Source: Apostichopus californicus
Taxonomy: Eukaryota > Echinodermata > Holothuroidea > Aspidochirotida > Stichopodidae
Assembly (NCBI GenBank): GCA_020650975.1
Contig: JAIPMN010005425.1
Coordinates: 1-23,734, forward strand
Direction: 5' to 3'
DNA length: 23,734 bases
A model generated the notes under the pieces. It was not told the origin of the DNA, did not search any database, and saw only the letters and a list, made by a program, of their open reading frames with translations. A program made the translations under genes and the position numbers. The number at the start of each line of letters is the position of its first letter. Within the stretch, counting starts at the first letter, position 1. Below are positions 11,471 to 20,326 of this stretch, one piece after another.

Positions 11471-11780
11471 GTTAGTCATCTTTCTGGGAAGTGTTATGTA
11501 GGAGGACTTCATGTCTGTGCTACTATCTGAGAGATTGTAAAGGTGCATCTAGGGTAAGGGAAATATCATGTAACGCCCACAGTTTGAAGTCCAAACCCAG
11601 GCCTAGCGATGGTGGGGTACTCATGCAACTGGAGGTCACCCGAGGTCATGGTGAAAAGTGGGGGAGAGGCACGCTACTAAATTAAAGGGCAGTGCTGGGG
11701 CTCTTATGTAATTAACGGCACAGAACAACTAAAATAAGTCAATTAAACATTTTCTAGAAGTTCAGATATACAATGTATAT

Positions 11781-11880
11781 TAGCGAATTATCCAGGCTCT
11801 CTGGGAGCAAACGAGCGTAAAATTTGGTTATGAGTAAATAATCAAGCTCTTTTAGAGCAAATAAAGTCCTTAATTCGCTA
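11781..11880. repeat. 100-bp inverted-repeat segment with two hairpins
   Basis: TAGCGAATTA at 11781-11790 is matched exactly by TAATTCGCTA at 11871-11880. Inside are two similar small hairpins, GCTC...GAGC at 11796-11808 and GCTCT-TTT-AGAGC at 11846-11858, each followed by AAA. The nested design suggests a structured transcript end or a miniature foldback element. Confidence 0.5.
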
Positions 11881-11960
11881 CAACCTGGACGTAAATTATA
11901 GCATTAACTACAAAGAGAACGGAATCAATAACTTAATGAACTAACCTGCCGCGGGGGTTC

Positions 11961-12152
11961 GGCCGACGTGACTCGTTCCGATACGAGGTCTGCTACAGAA
12001 ACGAGGCACTCTTAACTACCTTATTTAAATTGGGAAAGAGAAGAACACGTCGCCTCGAGCCTGAACCCTAAGCCCCGGACCCGCTCAACTAAAAAAATAT
12101 TGTTTTACGCTTAATAAAGCTTACATAGCACGAACGAGTCACGCCGTCGGCC
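11961..12152. repeat. GC-rich foldback, 20-bp arms
   Basis: GGCCGACGTGACTCGTTC at 11961-11978 pairs with GAACGAGTCACGCCGTCGGCC at about 12132-12152, with a 2-3 base bulge in one arm. The enclosed 150 bp is much richer in GC than its flanks. A further small inverted pair, CTTCCGTT/AACGGAAG, lies at 12268-12275 and 12298-12305. No TSD or transposon family is evident. Confidence 0.5.
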
Positions 12153-12309
12153 TCCGGAAGTCTCCCTACACGTACTAACAAGAAACACAATAATATAAGT
12201 AATACATTTCTGGAGTTCTTGACTCTAACACAACCAAGAAGCGAGTGATTTAAGAAGCCAACGCCCGCTTCCGTTAGACCTTTGTTAAATCAAAAGAAAC
12301 GGAAGGATA

Positions 12310-13520
12310 ACAGCCTAAGGAAAAGAAACAAAAGTAGAAAACGGTGAGCATAAATAGTACATTACAAATTCACCCATCGATGAAATTCATCGCGGCTAGT
12401 ATACAGGTGTGTAGAACATACTGACATGACTTATAATAAGTTGTCAGAGAAAGAGCGAATCCAGCCGATCGCTACAATATGATAAAACTACTACTAATAC
12501 TGCTTTACTAGTGCAACATTTGCTTTGCATATTTATAAATAATCCTTATTGTATTGGGATTTTGCTACCGTCTTAAAGATACAATCCCTATCTCTTTTCT
12601 CTCTCTAAGTGCAAAAAAATTCATTTAATTCACCTTGTCAAACCACAACCAGAATGAAAACATTTCATAGTTCCTTCCTGCAGCTCATTGATTTGATTCA
12701 CAGTAACAATACAAGTATGTAATGATGAAGCATTATCTTAAGTTATGTGTACCAAAATAATGCTAGCCATGACCCTTCATAAATATGCATGAACCATTTT
12801 ATAGCACACATCAGCATGTGTCTGCTTTCTATAAATATCATTAATCCAATTTTGAAGATCAAACATATGGTTTCCACATAAGTAACGGCAATTTGATATA
12901 TGATCCCTCACCCTCAAACTCATCACAAATTATGACATGAGCACCAGAAACAATTAGGTTTCACCTACTCACTTAAAATGGCAATGATCAATAATTGCCT
13001 TGTGAAGTTATTAGTCATACAAACGTGTAACTCAACCTCCTCATAAATACACATGTTATCAATTGAAACAAACATCGCCATGGATAGGCTATCTACCAAT
13101 AACACACTCACGTTTGATGAAATTGTGACTAATGATTGTCTAGTAATTGTAATTTGAAGATGTTGACGTTTGGTCCTGTGACACTCATTAATATTCATTG
13201 TGTGAGCACCAAAATCAATTGGATTCATCAGTTTATTATGAACCTCCCATTCATCAAGTATCGTGTTGAACAATTATTCCCTTGTTGTCTTATCGTGCAT
13301 ACAAACTAAAGTGTCAGGCACACGCACACACACCACAACCCCTGTCCCTCTCTTTCTTGAGAACTTGGTAAATTTATAAGTATATATTTTTAGGAAGAGT
13401 TCGGTTACTATTTTAAGATCGGTATGCCAAATCCCAACACAAATGAAAGATGTAAGTGTAAATAAACTTTCTATAGATATTCTGGGTTTGAAGATATTTT
13501 ACTCATCTGATAGTTCGTGA
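12310..13520. other. non-coding stretch with a weak duplication
   Basis: A 102-codon minus-strand frame (12965-13273) has no recognisable domain. Part of it, near GTGAGCACCAAAATCAATTGG (about 13201-13221), recurs in diverged form near 12936-12958. That points to an old internal duplication rather than a clear gene. CGATGAA-A-TTCATCG near 12378 is a short perfect hairpin. Confidence 0.3.
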
Positions 13521-13524
13521 AGCA

Positions 13525-13680
13525 ATGCTAGAGTCTATGAGAAACCTCAGACAAAATATTATCCCGGGGTACTAAATATAATGGATTTAGGGATAAATGC
13601 CAGAGTCTATGAGAAAAATCAGACTAAATATTATCCCGGAATATAAAATAAAATACTCAGACTAAATATTTTCCTGGAAT
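13525..13680 (+). repeat. 72-bp tandem repeat, about 2.5 copies
   Basis: Units start ATGCTAGAGTCTATGAGAAA (13525) and ATGCCAGAGTCTATGAGAAA (13597), exactly 72 bp apart. Each contains CAGACWAAATATTATCCCGG. A third, shortened unit repeats TCAGACTAAATATT at 13657, about 38 bp on. Confidence 0.75.
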
Positions 13681-13689
13681 ACTACATGG

Positions 13690-14550
13690 AATGGCCGTAG
13701 GGATGAAAACATGGTAACTGGTTTTGAATTTTTTTGCAGTAAGCAATCACTTTGTATCAAATACAGAAAATGAAAAAGAAATCGATGCAATTGTTTATAA
13801 AAGTCATATAAACATGTACATGAAATGTTTAAATACATGAAGGCTACTAGTTTGAAAGTACTGATCCTTATAGATAATATTACTAAGGATAAATACAACA
13901 GCTAAGTTAAAGAAAATGCATACACAGTATCATGAAGTGACAATTTAACGGGAGGCTAAGACAAATGTTAAAGCACTGGGTGAATGTCTTTTAATGGTTG
14001 GATTTAAGGGAACTAAATAAATTTACTAAAGCTTTTTCCTGACATTCCAACATTGCTGACATTCACTGCACACGTTAACGACATTAACAAATTGAGGACA
14101 TAATTTTGAGGACATCAATTCGATGACTTACGAGGGTGCTCTCGTAGCAGGGTGTTCTACCATAAACACTGTTCAGCCAAATATGTGTCCGATAGTGACA
14201 ATTTGAGGACCTCCCCCATACTGATACAGGAGCTCTCTGAGGTCACTTGGAGTCCATTCACCAATTTTACAATTTTAGGACGTCTTCAAATTGACGGTCA
14301 TACACCAAATGTTCTCAAAGCGAAGGTGTGTACCAGAACACAAGTCCTCGAGTTGATAGCTATAGCAACGCAAATACACACACTCATCCGACTGCGTGAC
14401 TTAAAGGTCAAGTGACACGTAGCAGATTCCCTTCAAACTTGCACAAACTGAGAAGCTATATGTCAAAACCCTATACACCAAATTTGGAGTTCCACGATTG
14501 TTTCTTTGCTGTTTTTAAATTAAGTTAATAACCAAGCTCATCCCGTAAGA
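13690..14550. other. non-coding stretch with repeated TTGAGGAC
   Basis: TTGAGGAC occurs three times at about 14093-14210, plus a TTAGGAC variant near 14276. The 87-codon frame at 14152-14415 lacks an ATG start and shows no domain. Confidence 0.3.
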
Positions 14551-14553
14551 TAA

Positions 14554-14561
14554 TGACGTCA
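14554..14561. promoter_or_regulatory. CRE-like octamer upstream of THAP-type exons
   Basis: A perfect TGACGTCA, with a half site TACGTCAC near 14633 and a CCAAT at about 14574. It lies 300 bp before the THAP-type exon, so it could belong to that gene's promoter, but no transcription start can be shown. Confidence 0.2.
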
Positions 14562-14862
14562 CGAGGGGAACTGCCAATGTTGCCAAAACTAAATAGGCCT
14601 AGTATGCTAACCGAGATCCAAGACGTAAACAATACGTCACGGACAGTAAACAAAATATCATATGAGAATGGGTGCACAACAGTACAAGAAAGTTTCGTGT
14701 TCGTCAAACACTGGGTACAGCGATAGCTAAGCCTTAGTACCAGTGCACTCAGCCAGCCTAGCTACCTAAGTAAAATATTGGCTTGGACTTTCGAGCGAAT
14801 CTTATGTGTGCAGTGCGCACTTCACTAGTTAAATTTTCGTTTCCTATCGCCTATCCGCGCAA

Positions 14863-16439
14863 GTTAGATTTGGAACACCAACAGCTCGCCGTCTACAAGA
14901 CAATGCCGTTCCTTCTCTATTTGGAGAAAGTATCTCCAAATCTCGAGGAGAGATAGAAACAAGTAGACCAGTAGTTGCGAAGCTGGATCGAAAAAGAGTA
15001 AGTTTATTTTATATTCTGGCCTAGGCCTTCTACAAGGACTAACTTAGTATTATTACTAACTTAGGCTAATTCTCATAATTTCATTCAGTTAGTTAGGCCC
15101 TAAATTAGGTATGGCGACGATAAAGTTAGGCGTAGGCTAGGACTAACTAAAGCATTTGATCAGTGGTACATCATGAAAAAACCAGAACAACAAGCATCCC
15201 ATGTCTACATGTCATTTTGCCCAATAATGTGCTCCCACCTATCTTCATACTCAGAGTGAATCATAGCTCATATGTGGCACAGTAAATGACATCCTTAGTT
15301 TTTGCCATTTTTGGTGGTAGGGCTGCAATTTTTGTTACAAGATAAAACACTTGTGACAGGTGCTTTCAAACAAATCAAACTGCTTTCTTAAATGAACTTT
15401 CATAACTTCCTTGTTATTTTCTTTCCCAATTTTCACTACTTAGATAAATCTAGAAGCTGTTCCCTAACCAACTGCAGTGAAAATACAAAGGCAGGATTGT
15501 GCAGAATGTACATCTCCATCTAAAGGTAGCATGATCTTATATACATGTGCTTGTAATTACCGAAAAACAGTTGGGAAATGGGGGAGGGGAGGGTGGTCAC
15601 AGGCATTAAGTTTTTAAGTAGTCAGTTTTGAACGGGATACAAGGAATCTCCACCAGTAAAACATCGAGGCATATATATGGGGGGTAAGCTACCCGACAAA
15701 AGGGAGGCAGCAGTATGACACCCGAAAGGTCCCCATAAATAGGCATAAATCATCTATAGAGTATTCTATAGAAGTGAGTACAGGGGCCAACATTTTAGAA
15801 ACAGTACTCGTTGAAAGCAAAATAGCAATTAAAACTGCACATCGGGGCAGGCTGACTAGGGGATAACATACATTGTATTTTATCCATCATATTCGCCTGC
15901 CTGACGAGAGTGGTTGAGGAGGCTATACCTGATAGCTTCACAGAAAAATATATAGGCTACATCTATAGTTACTGAGAGAAGGGAGATAACATTGTAGTTA
16001 TACTATATGAAACCAAGCTGAAGTCATTTGCAATGCACATGGTGTGAGTGGCCCAAATTTTTGCAGCCACATAAAGTAGGAGGATATGTTCTCCTTGAGA
16101 AAAGATTAGTGAACCATCTAGGCGGCTGACCCCTGTCCAAGAGCAGCCTACTGTATGTATGTGGTATCATAATCGTTCATTCTAATTTTCAGTGAATGTA
16201 ACACATGAAGAAGTCCAGTGTTCACTGGTCCCCCTACCACCATTGAAGTTGCTGACTGGACCAACAGAGACAGGAACACCATCAAAGCAACCAGGGCCAT
16301 CTCACAGTGGCGATGATGGTCCGTCTGCTGCTGTGACATCCTCATCGGGATACACCTAAAAACCGCCCGGTAGTCCGGACTACACTCCATCAGTTCACTC
16401 ATCTGATGAATCTGAACATGACAAAGATGACGCTTCAAG
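14863..16439 (+). pseudogene. THAP-type gene remnant, three exons, two stops
   Basis: Exon a (about 14864 or 14868 to 14997) reads ...FGTPTARRLQDNAVPSLFG..., matching the AVPxxF box that closes the THAP zinc-binding DNA-recognition domain. It ends at a perfect GTAAGT donor in phase 0. Exon b (15444-15525) lies between CTACTTAG and a GTAGCA donor and takes the frame from phase 0 to phase 1. Exon c (16193-16439) follows TTCTAATTTTCAG, needs exactly phase 1, and ends at CAAG/GTAATT in phase 2. The product is proline- and serine-rich with an acidic tail (PDYTPSVHSSDESEHDKDD), as in linkers of nuclear proteins. In-frame TAA codons at 15465-15467 and 16357-16359 break it. The cysteine/histidine half of THAP was not found upstream. 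Phase agreement across three exons makes chance unlikely. Host gene versus transposase origin (P-element transposases also start with THAP) is undecided. Confidence 0.5.
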
Positions 16440-16575
16440 GTAATTTTCAAGATTGATAGTAGATTAGTCTGGAAAATCAATTCTTTCTGGAAAGAGGATC
16501 ATTATTAATTTTGACACCAACACTGTGTCTGGAATGTGTAGTGAGGCCATCAGTCTTTACTTCAATTAGCGTATA

Positions 16576-16940
16576 CATACTGTATCTGGTAGAGTTGTCA
16601 CAGCGGTATGTGAACAAGAAATAAAGGCACACACAAGTAGTTGAATTTAACAGAGTATATTATATCTTCATTTGGCTGGATATCTGCTACTGAATACAAA
16701 TGGTGAAAGTTGCATCTTATACACTTACCATGGATTACAAAAGGATGGGACAGGATGTTACTCTGTCCACATGTTTACTTTACTACATATCATTGGTTAA
16801 GCTACTGATGACCACACATCCTGCTGAAGATTACATAATCCATAATATTAGGTCACAAACAGGTGTAGGGTTTCTGTTGTAATCGTTAAAAAAATATATT
16901 GGTATTGTTCAGGCACAAGTTGTTAGGTAAAAACTGACCC
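16576..16940. repeat. dispersed repeat copy B
   Basis: Related to copy A at 11108: both start TGTCACAG and share the landmark blocks listed there. Copy B carries about 36 extra bases near 16696-16731. It lies just downstream of the last THAP-type exon. Its plus-strand 60-codon frame (16700-16882) falls wholly inside the repeat and is not taken as a gene. Confidence 0.5.
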
Positions 16941-17122
16941 ATGTATCCACACCAATCGAGGTGTATCAGCTGTGGCCTTAGTTGGGCATCCAAAGACTTG
17001 ACTGACAACTGTGCATTGCCATGACTATTGACCGAAATGGAGTGATTGGAGTGCCTCTATCTAAATGGTATGTTTTTATGAACTATTATTATATGATTCT
17101 TCATATCTTTACTGTTCTACAG

Positions 17123-17298
17123 ATCACGTATGGGAACTTTTTGACTGCCTGCACAACTTCTGCAGAAGTGGAACTCTGGGAGAGGAGTGTCCTGTTCCTG
17201 TCAGAGAAGAGCCACCACCACGTGCAAGCTCCTATGTTCATCCGAACAAAGAGGATGCCATGAAACAACACCGAAGCAGATTTCAAAAGATTTGCTGA
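17123..17298 (+). pseudogene. possible last exon of a spliced gene
   Basis: A strong acceptor (CTTTACTGTTCTACAG) ends at 17122 and opens a frame to TGA at 17296-17298. Its product includes WELFDCLHNFCRSG and VREEPPPRASSYVHPNKED. It needs phase 1 entry, whereas the THAP-type exon c exits in phase 2, so an undetected exon or a frameshift would be needed to join them. A second frame is also open across most of the exon. No domain is recognised. Confidence 0.25.
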
Positions 17299-17299
17299 A

Positions 17300-18838
17300 G
17301 TGGTTGATGGCCTCCCTCAATTTCTAATTTTGTTTCATTGTAGTGGGGAGCAATCGACTCTGTGAATCGTCTGTTCACTGGATGTTTTGGCACAGCTGCA
17401 GATCAGTGTTAATTACCAGGTCGCTACCAGCCTTTAGGGAAGTTGCTAAAGTCTTACATTAAAATTTCACTTACATCTGGTTTCCATTGTAACTAACTAA
17501 ATAATAACATTATATTTAAACAAAAGTTCCAATGACAAGTATTCCTCTCTAGAGAGCTTAGACTTCATAAATATCAATATGCGAATTTGGTGTTTCAAAC
17601 ATGTTGCCAATTTTTTGTTTTTCTCGAAATGAATTGACAGAAATTTGCTGTTTGTTCCCCGCATGGGATAAAATGTGATTTTTTTCACATTTATTATCAA
17701 GTAACCTTGATATTCCATGGATTTATGAACAATTTCAGATTTATTTTCATCACACTTTTATTAAAAATGAACGCCTTAGCTCTCCAGATCCCATTGACAT
17801 AGTGGTTAAGGCTACTTATTCAATATGTTCTTCTATTATATATTTCAATCATTCAGATTTTGTTGGCAGGCTACTAGAAGTGACAGCTTTGCTTACAAGA
17901 GAGAATACATACAAAAAATTAATTTGAGGTTTCATTATTTATGTCTGTTATGTACTTCCCAAACTTGAAGGGGTACTGAAGGCTTTGAAAACTTCTGAAC
18001 AGATATTGTATAATCATCGAGGTCAATCGAACAATGTAAAATTTCATCCAAGATTGTAGTTAATACCATGAACTAGAATGTATGCTGGAATTCCAAAATG
18101 TTCACCATTCAGCCACAAAACAGACAGGACTGAACCCTGTTTCAATAAAACTTTGCAGAAATGATACTTTGACTTTGCATACACAGTCCACATTCTCACA
18201 GTCTTGGTAATTTAAACCCTTCATACTGTTCAGATGGAAAAGCTTCTCGAATCCTCCTTACTGTATAGGATGGGAGAACAACACGAACCTACTTCCCTAA
18301 AAACTACCAGCACATCCGTACAAGTTGTCTGTATGCTGTGTGTCTGTATTTCCTGTAAAATAATCATAAGAAAACCAGCTATGAAAGATGAAGACACACA
18401 AAAGCTTGGTAGCCATCTGGGGATGTCAATTTTAAAATAAATCTCCATATGATTTCCAGAATTTTGCTTGGCCCCTAAATCTGCTTCCCATAAAGTTTTA
18501 GGTCTAGCTATGCCATTTATACAAACTGATCGTTGTATCTCGGGGACTAAAATTTGTAAATGGATCATGCACAAGCATGGTGGACATTTGTTGTGTGGCA
18601 TTTGGTTCATTGGCTCAGTGTAAATGACTAATATGTCAGTCAGCATGTTAAGGGTTAACCTCAAGGACATTATGCAAACATTTTTTTGATCTAATCTATA
18701 TCTTAATGTAATTCCTTTCACAACGAAACAAAACTAAACTATGAATACAAGCACACCCTCTGTATTGTTACATCTTTCAACAGCAGGTCAGAGCAATGAA
18801 TAAAGGTATACAACAAAAATAATGTATTCTTTACTTAC
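17300..18838. other. non-coding stretch
   Basis: AT-rich, with no supported gene. A 163-codon minus-strand frame (18230-18721) shows no domain. It lies where the ballast-domain gene would have its next intron, and no continuation of that domain was found here. Confidence 0.35.
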
Positions 18839-19056
18839 TCATGGATGCTGTTTTCCTGTGCACGTCCACCATACTGTTGACGGTACACGTAGTATTCTGC
18901 CTGTAGCACCCATGGGTTCAGGCACACAGCTTCAAAACCTGGGTGTAAGGTGATGCATGCAGCACCTTCTTCATCCATCACAGTCCTTACTTTATTTCGC
19001 TGCAGCATCTACACTCCCTTGCTGTACGCATCACAGCACACTGGCCACAATGACAC
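18839..19056 (-). pseudogene. P2X7-type ballast-domain exon, frameshifted
   Basis: The minus strand has an acceptor (ATTGTTTACAG) before 19056 and a GTAAGT donor at 18838. The exon enters in phase 2, so a split TG/G would give the Trp that usually precedes the first Cys. The translation starts CHCGQCAVMRTARECRCCSE, and in another frame continues MDEEGAACITLHPGFEAV and VCLNPWVLQAEYYVYRQQYG. This is the Cys-rich N-terminal half of the ballast domain known from the P2X7 receptor tail, where the cysteines bind zinc, and from many uncharacterised invertebrate proteins. The frame breaks around 18984-18998 (one base missing or two added). The next exon, expected to carry an AYRxFxRW-like block, was not found downstream. 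The 5' neighbour is an LTR element only 75 bp away. Confidence 0.65.
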
Positions 19057-19274
19057 CTGTAAACAATACAAAGCAGTTCAAATGATGAAGAGCCAATTTT
19101 CAATGACTTCATACCGGCCTCAATTATTGGGTGTTACAAGCCCCTAAGTAATCTCAATAATTTGTATGATTTTTGCAACAAATAGTTGTATTATAAATTA
19201 ATCTAAGAATCATAGTATAGAAATGCCTGGTATGTGTGCATATCTGGTGTGTGTAGAATATTTGGAAAAGTTGA

Positions 19275-19287
19275 GAAGCTTCTAGAA
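19275..19287. promoter_or_regulatory. heat-shock element in LTR U3
   Basis: GAAGCTTCTAGAA fits three alternating nGAAn/nTTCn units, the consensus bound by heat-shock factor trimers. A two-unit TTCTAGAA recurs at 19474-19481, and an imperfect TTCTAGAC lies at 19503-19510. The motif match is seen; heat induction is inferred. Confidence 0.5.
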
Positions 19288-19334
19288 GAGTTATAACATT
19301 TGAGAACAATTTAGATCATCTCAACACAGTACAC

Positions 19335-19530
19335 ATTGGAACGTGCTAGAACATTGGAGTGCTGCCAAGGGGACATCCACTGTGCTATTTTTAGAACACT
19401 AGGTGAGGATTTCCTGGAAAGGTGAAGTGACCTTTTGGATTGGTTGAACTGAGCTGGAGCTACTGTAAGATGCTTCTAGAAGGAATGGACGTTGCAAGAT
19501 CTTTCTAGACTTGTGAAAATGCTATATAAG
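19335..19530 (+). promoter_or_regulatory. LTR promoter: three ATTGG boxes and TATA
   Basis: Inverted CCAAT boxes (ATTGG) lie at 19335-19339, 19353-19357 and 19439-19443, and TATATAAG is at 19523-19530. Transcription would be expected to start about 30 bp later, near 19555. This is a typical RNA polymerase II arrangement. Confidence 0.6.
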
Positions 19531-19607
19531 CCCCCGATATTTGGAGATCAAAAGTTTTAACCATCTTGGCACCAGGAGTTTAATAACATCTCGCTCAAGT
19601 GAATTCT

Positions 19608-19681
19608 ACAAATCCAGTGTGAGTAAATACTCACTTAGTTTGACAGTAAAGTTATAGCTGACTTTATACTAGTGGATTTGT
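19608..19681 (+). other. nested stem-loops in LTR leader
   Basis: ACAAATCCA (19608-19616) pairs exactly with TGGATTTGT (19673-19681), enclosing two more hairpins. These are GTGAGTA/TACTCAC (19619-19625 with 19628-19634) and AAAGT/ACTTT (19648-19652 with 19661-19665). The RNA could form a three-way junction just inside the transcript, suited to a role in packaging, dimerisation or translation. Confidence 0.5.
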
Positions 19682-20080
19682 CACAAGTTTACCGGCTTCG
19701 TAGTCGTCCATCGTTGTGTAGCCGTCTTCGGTTCTGTGCCAGTCAGCACTACTTATTGTGGCCTCTGAGTTACCCAAGGACAGGAATCCAAGGATAAACA
19801 AGCTGCGAGCACAACTTGGACATTTATTAGTAGTCGACCTCCGAAGTGGAAGTCATCAAGTTGGGAGCTGGATTTCTTCAACATTGGACATTCGTCCGCC
19901 GACAACTGAAATAATCGCCAGGACTTTTTGTCACCGGACTTATGCTGCAGCTCGCGTCGCGGCACACACCAGGTCGTGAGTAAATTATAGTGTAACTCAT
20001 CCCAATCTGTTTTAGTGTAAACTGCTTAGATATTGATAAATGATCTTTGTTTGATTTTAATTACCTTGAACACACAATTG

Positions 20081-20086
20081 AATAAA
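20081..20086 (+). terminator. LTR polyadenylation signal AATAAA
   Basis: AATAAA occurs 107 bp before the LTR end. In the 3' LTR the same signal would direct cleavage of the genomic RNA; in this 5' copy it must be bypassed. Confidence 0.5.
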
Positions 20087-20197
20087 TACTTCTTGTTATA
20101 TTTAAAGTTAAATTTTACAGTGTATTGTTTATTCATTTGAGTTGTGAACCCAAGGGGAGGTGTATTCTGGCCTTGATCGAGTTGATAGTAACAGAAT

Positions 20198-20215
20198 TGG
20201 GGGCCTATCCGGGAA
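20198..20215 (+). promoter_or_regulatory. tRNA primer binding site
   Basis: TGGGGGCCTATCCGGGAA starts with TGG, the complement of a tRNA CCA end, four bases after the LTR. It agrees at 14 of 18 positions with the proline-tRNA site used by gammaretroviruses. A tRNA-Pro primer, or another tRNA sharing that 3' end, is likely; the mismatches leave the exact tRNA open. Confidence 0.7.
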
Positions 20216-20326
20216 AGTACACTGTAAAAAATTGAAGTCAATTGTTTTTTCAACATTATCTGATTGTGTGTTAACATTGATATTTGTGCTGCATATTGTT
20301 GTTTGTAATTTAACTAGTTGTTCACT

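Larger units (their letters stand above)
19132..20193 (+). repeat. 5' long terminal repeat, 1062 bp
   Basis: It begins TGTTAC and ends GTAACA, a perfect 6-bp inverted terminal repeat with the canonical TG...CA. The primer binding site begins four bases after its end. It contains CCAAT-type and heat-shock-type motifs, a TATA box at 19523, a strongly folded segment at 19608-19681 and AATAAA at 20081. From these, U3 would be about 19132-19550. The boundaries rest on one LTR only. Confidence 0.8.

Noticed and set aside
11941-12160. tRNA-like or SINE-like sequence (GGTTCG box)
   Set aside because: No cloverleaf or paired A and B boxes could be built. The foldback explains the structure better.
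12965-13273. 102-codon minus-strand open frame
   Set aside because: No recognisable domain. Part of it is shared with a diverged duplication nearby, so a repeat is more likely.
14770-14835. cysteine/histidine half of a THAP domain (C-x-x-H at about 14815)
   Set aside because: The frame stops immediately after the histidine and no preceding Cys pair or start is present.
16148-16480. minus-strand frame with a hydrophobic stretch that looks like a signal peptide
   Set aside because: It is antisense to the THAP-type exon c, which has matching splice sites and phases on the plus strand.
18230-18721. 163-codon minus-strand open frame
   Set aside because: No domain, no family resemblance, poor splice context, and an intron-like TTAACCCTTAACA phrase. 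Length alone is not convincing in this AT-rich DNA.
20318-20326. gag start at TTG 20318
   Set aside because: The ATG at 20327 is nine bases downstream in frame and is the ordinary eukaryotic start.
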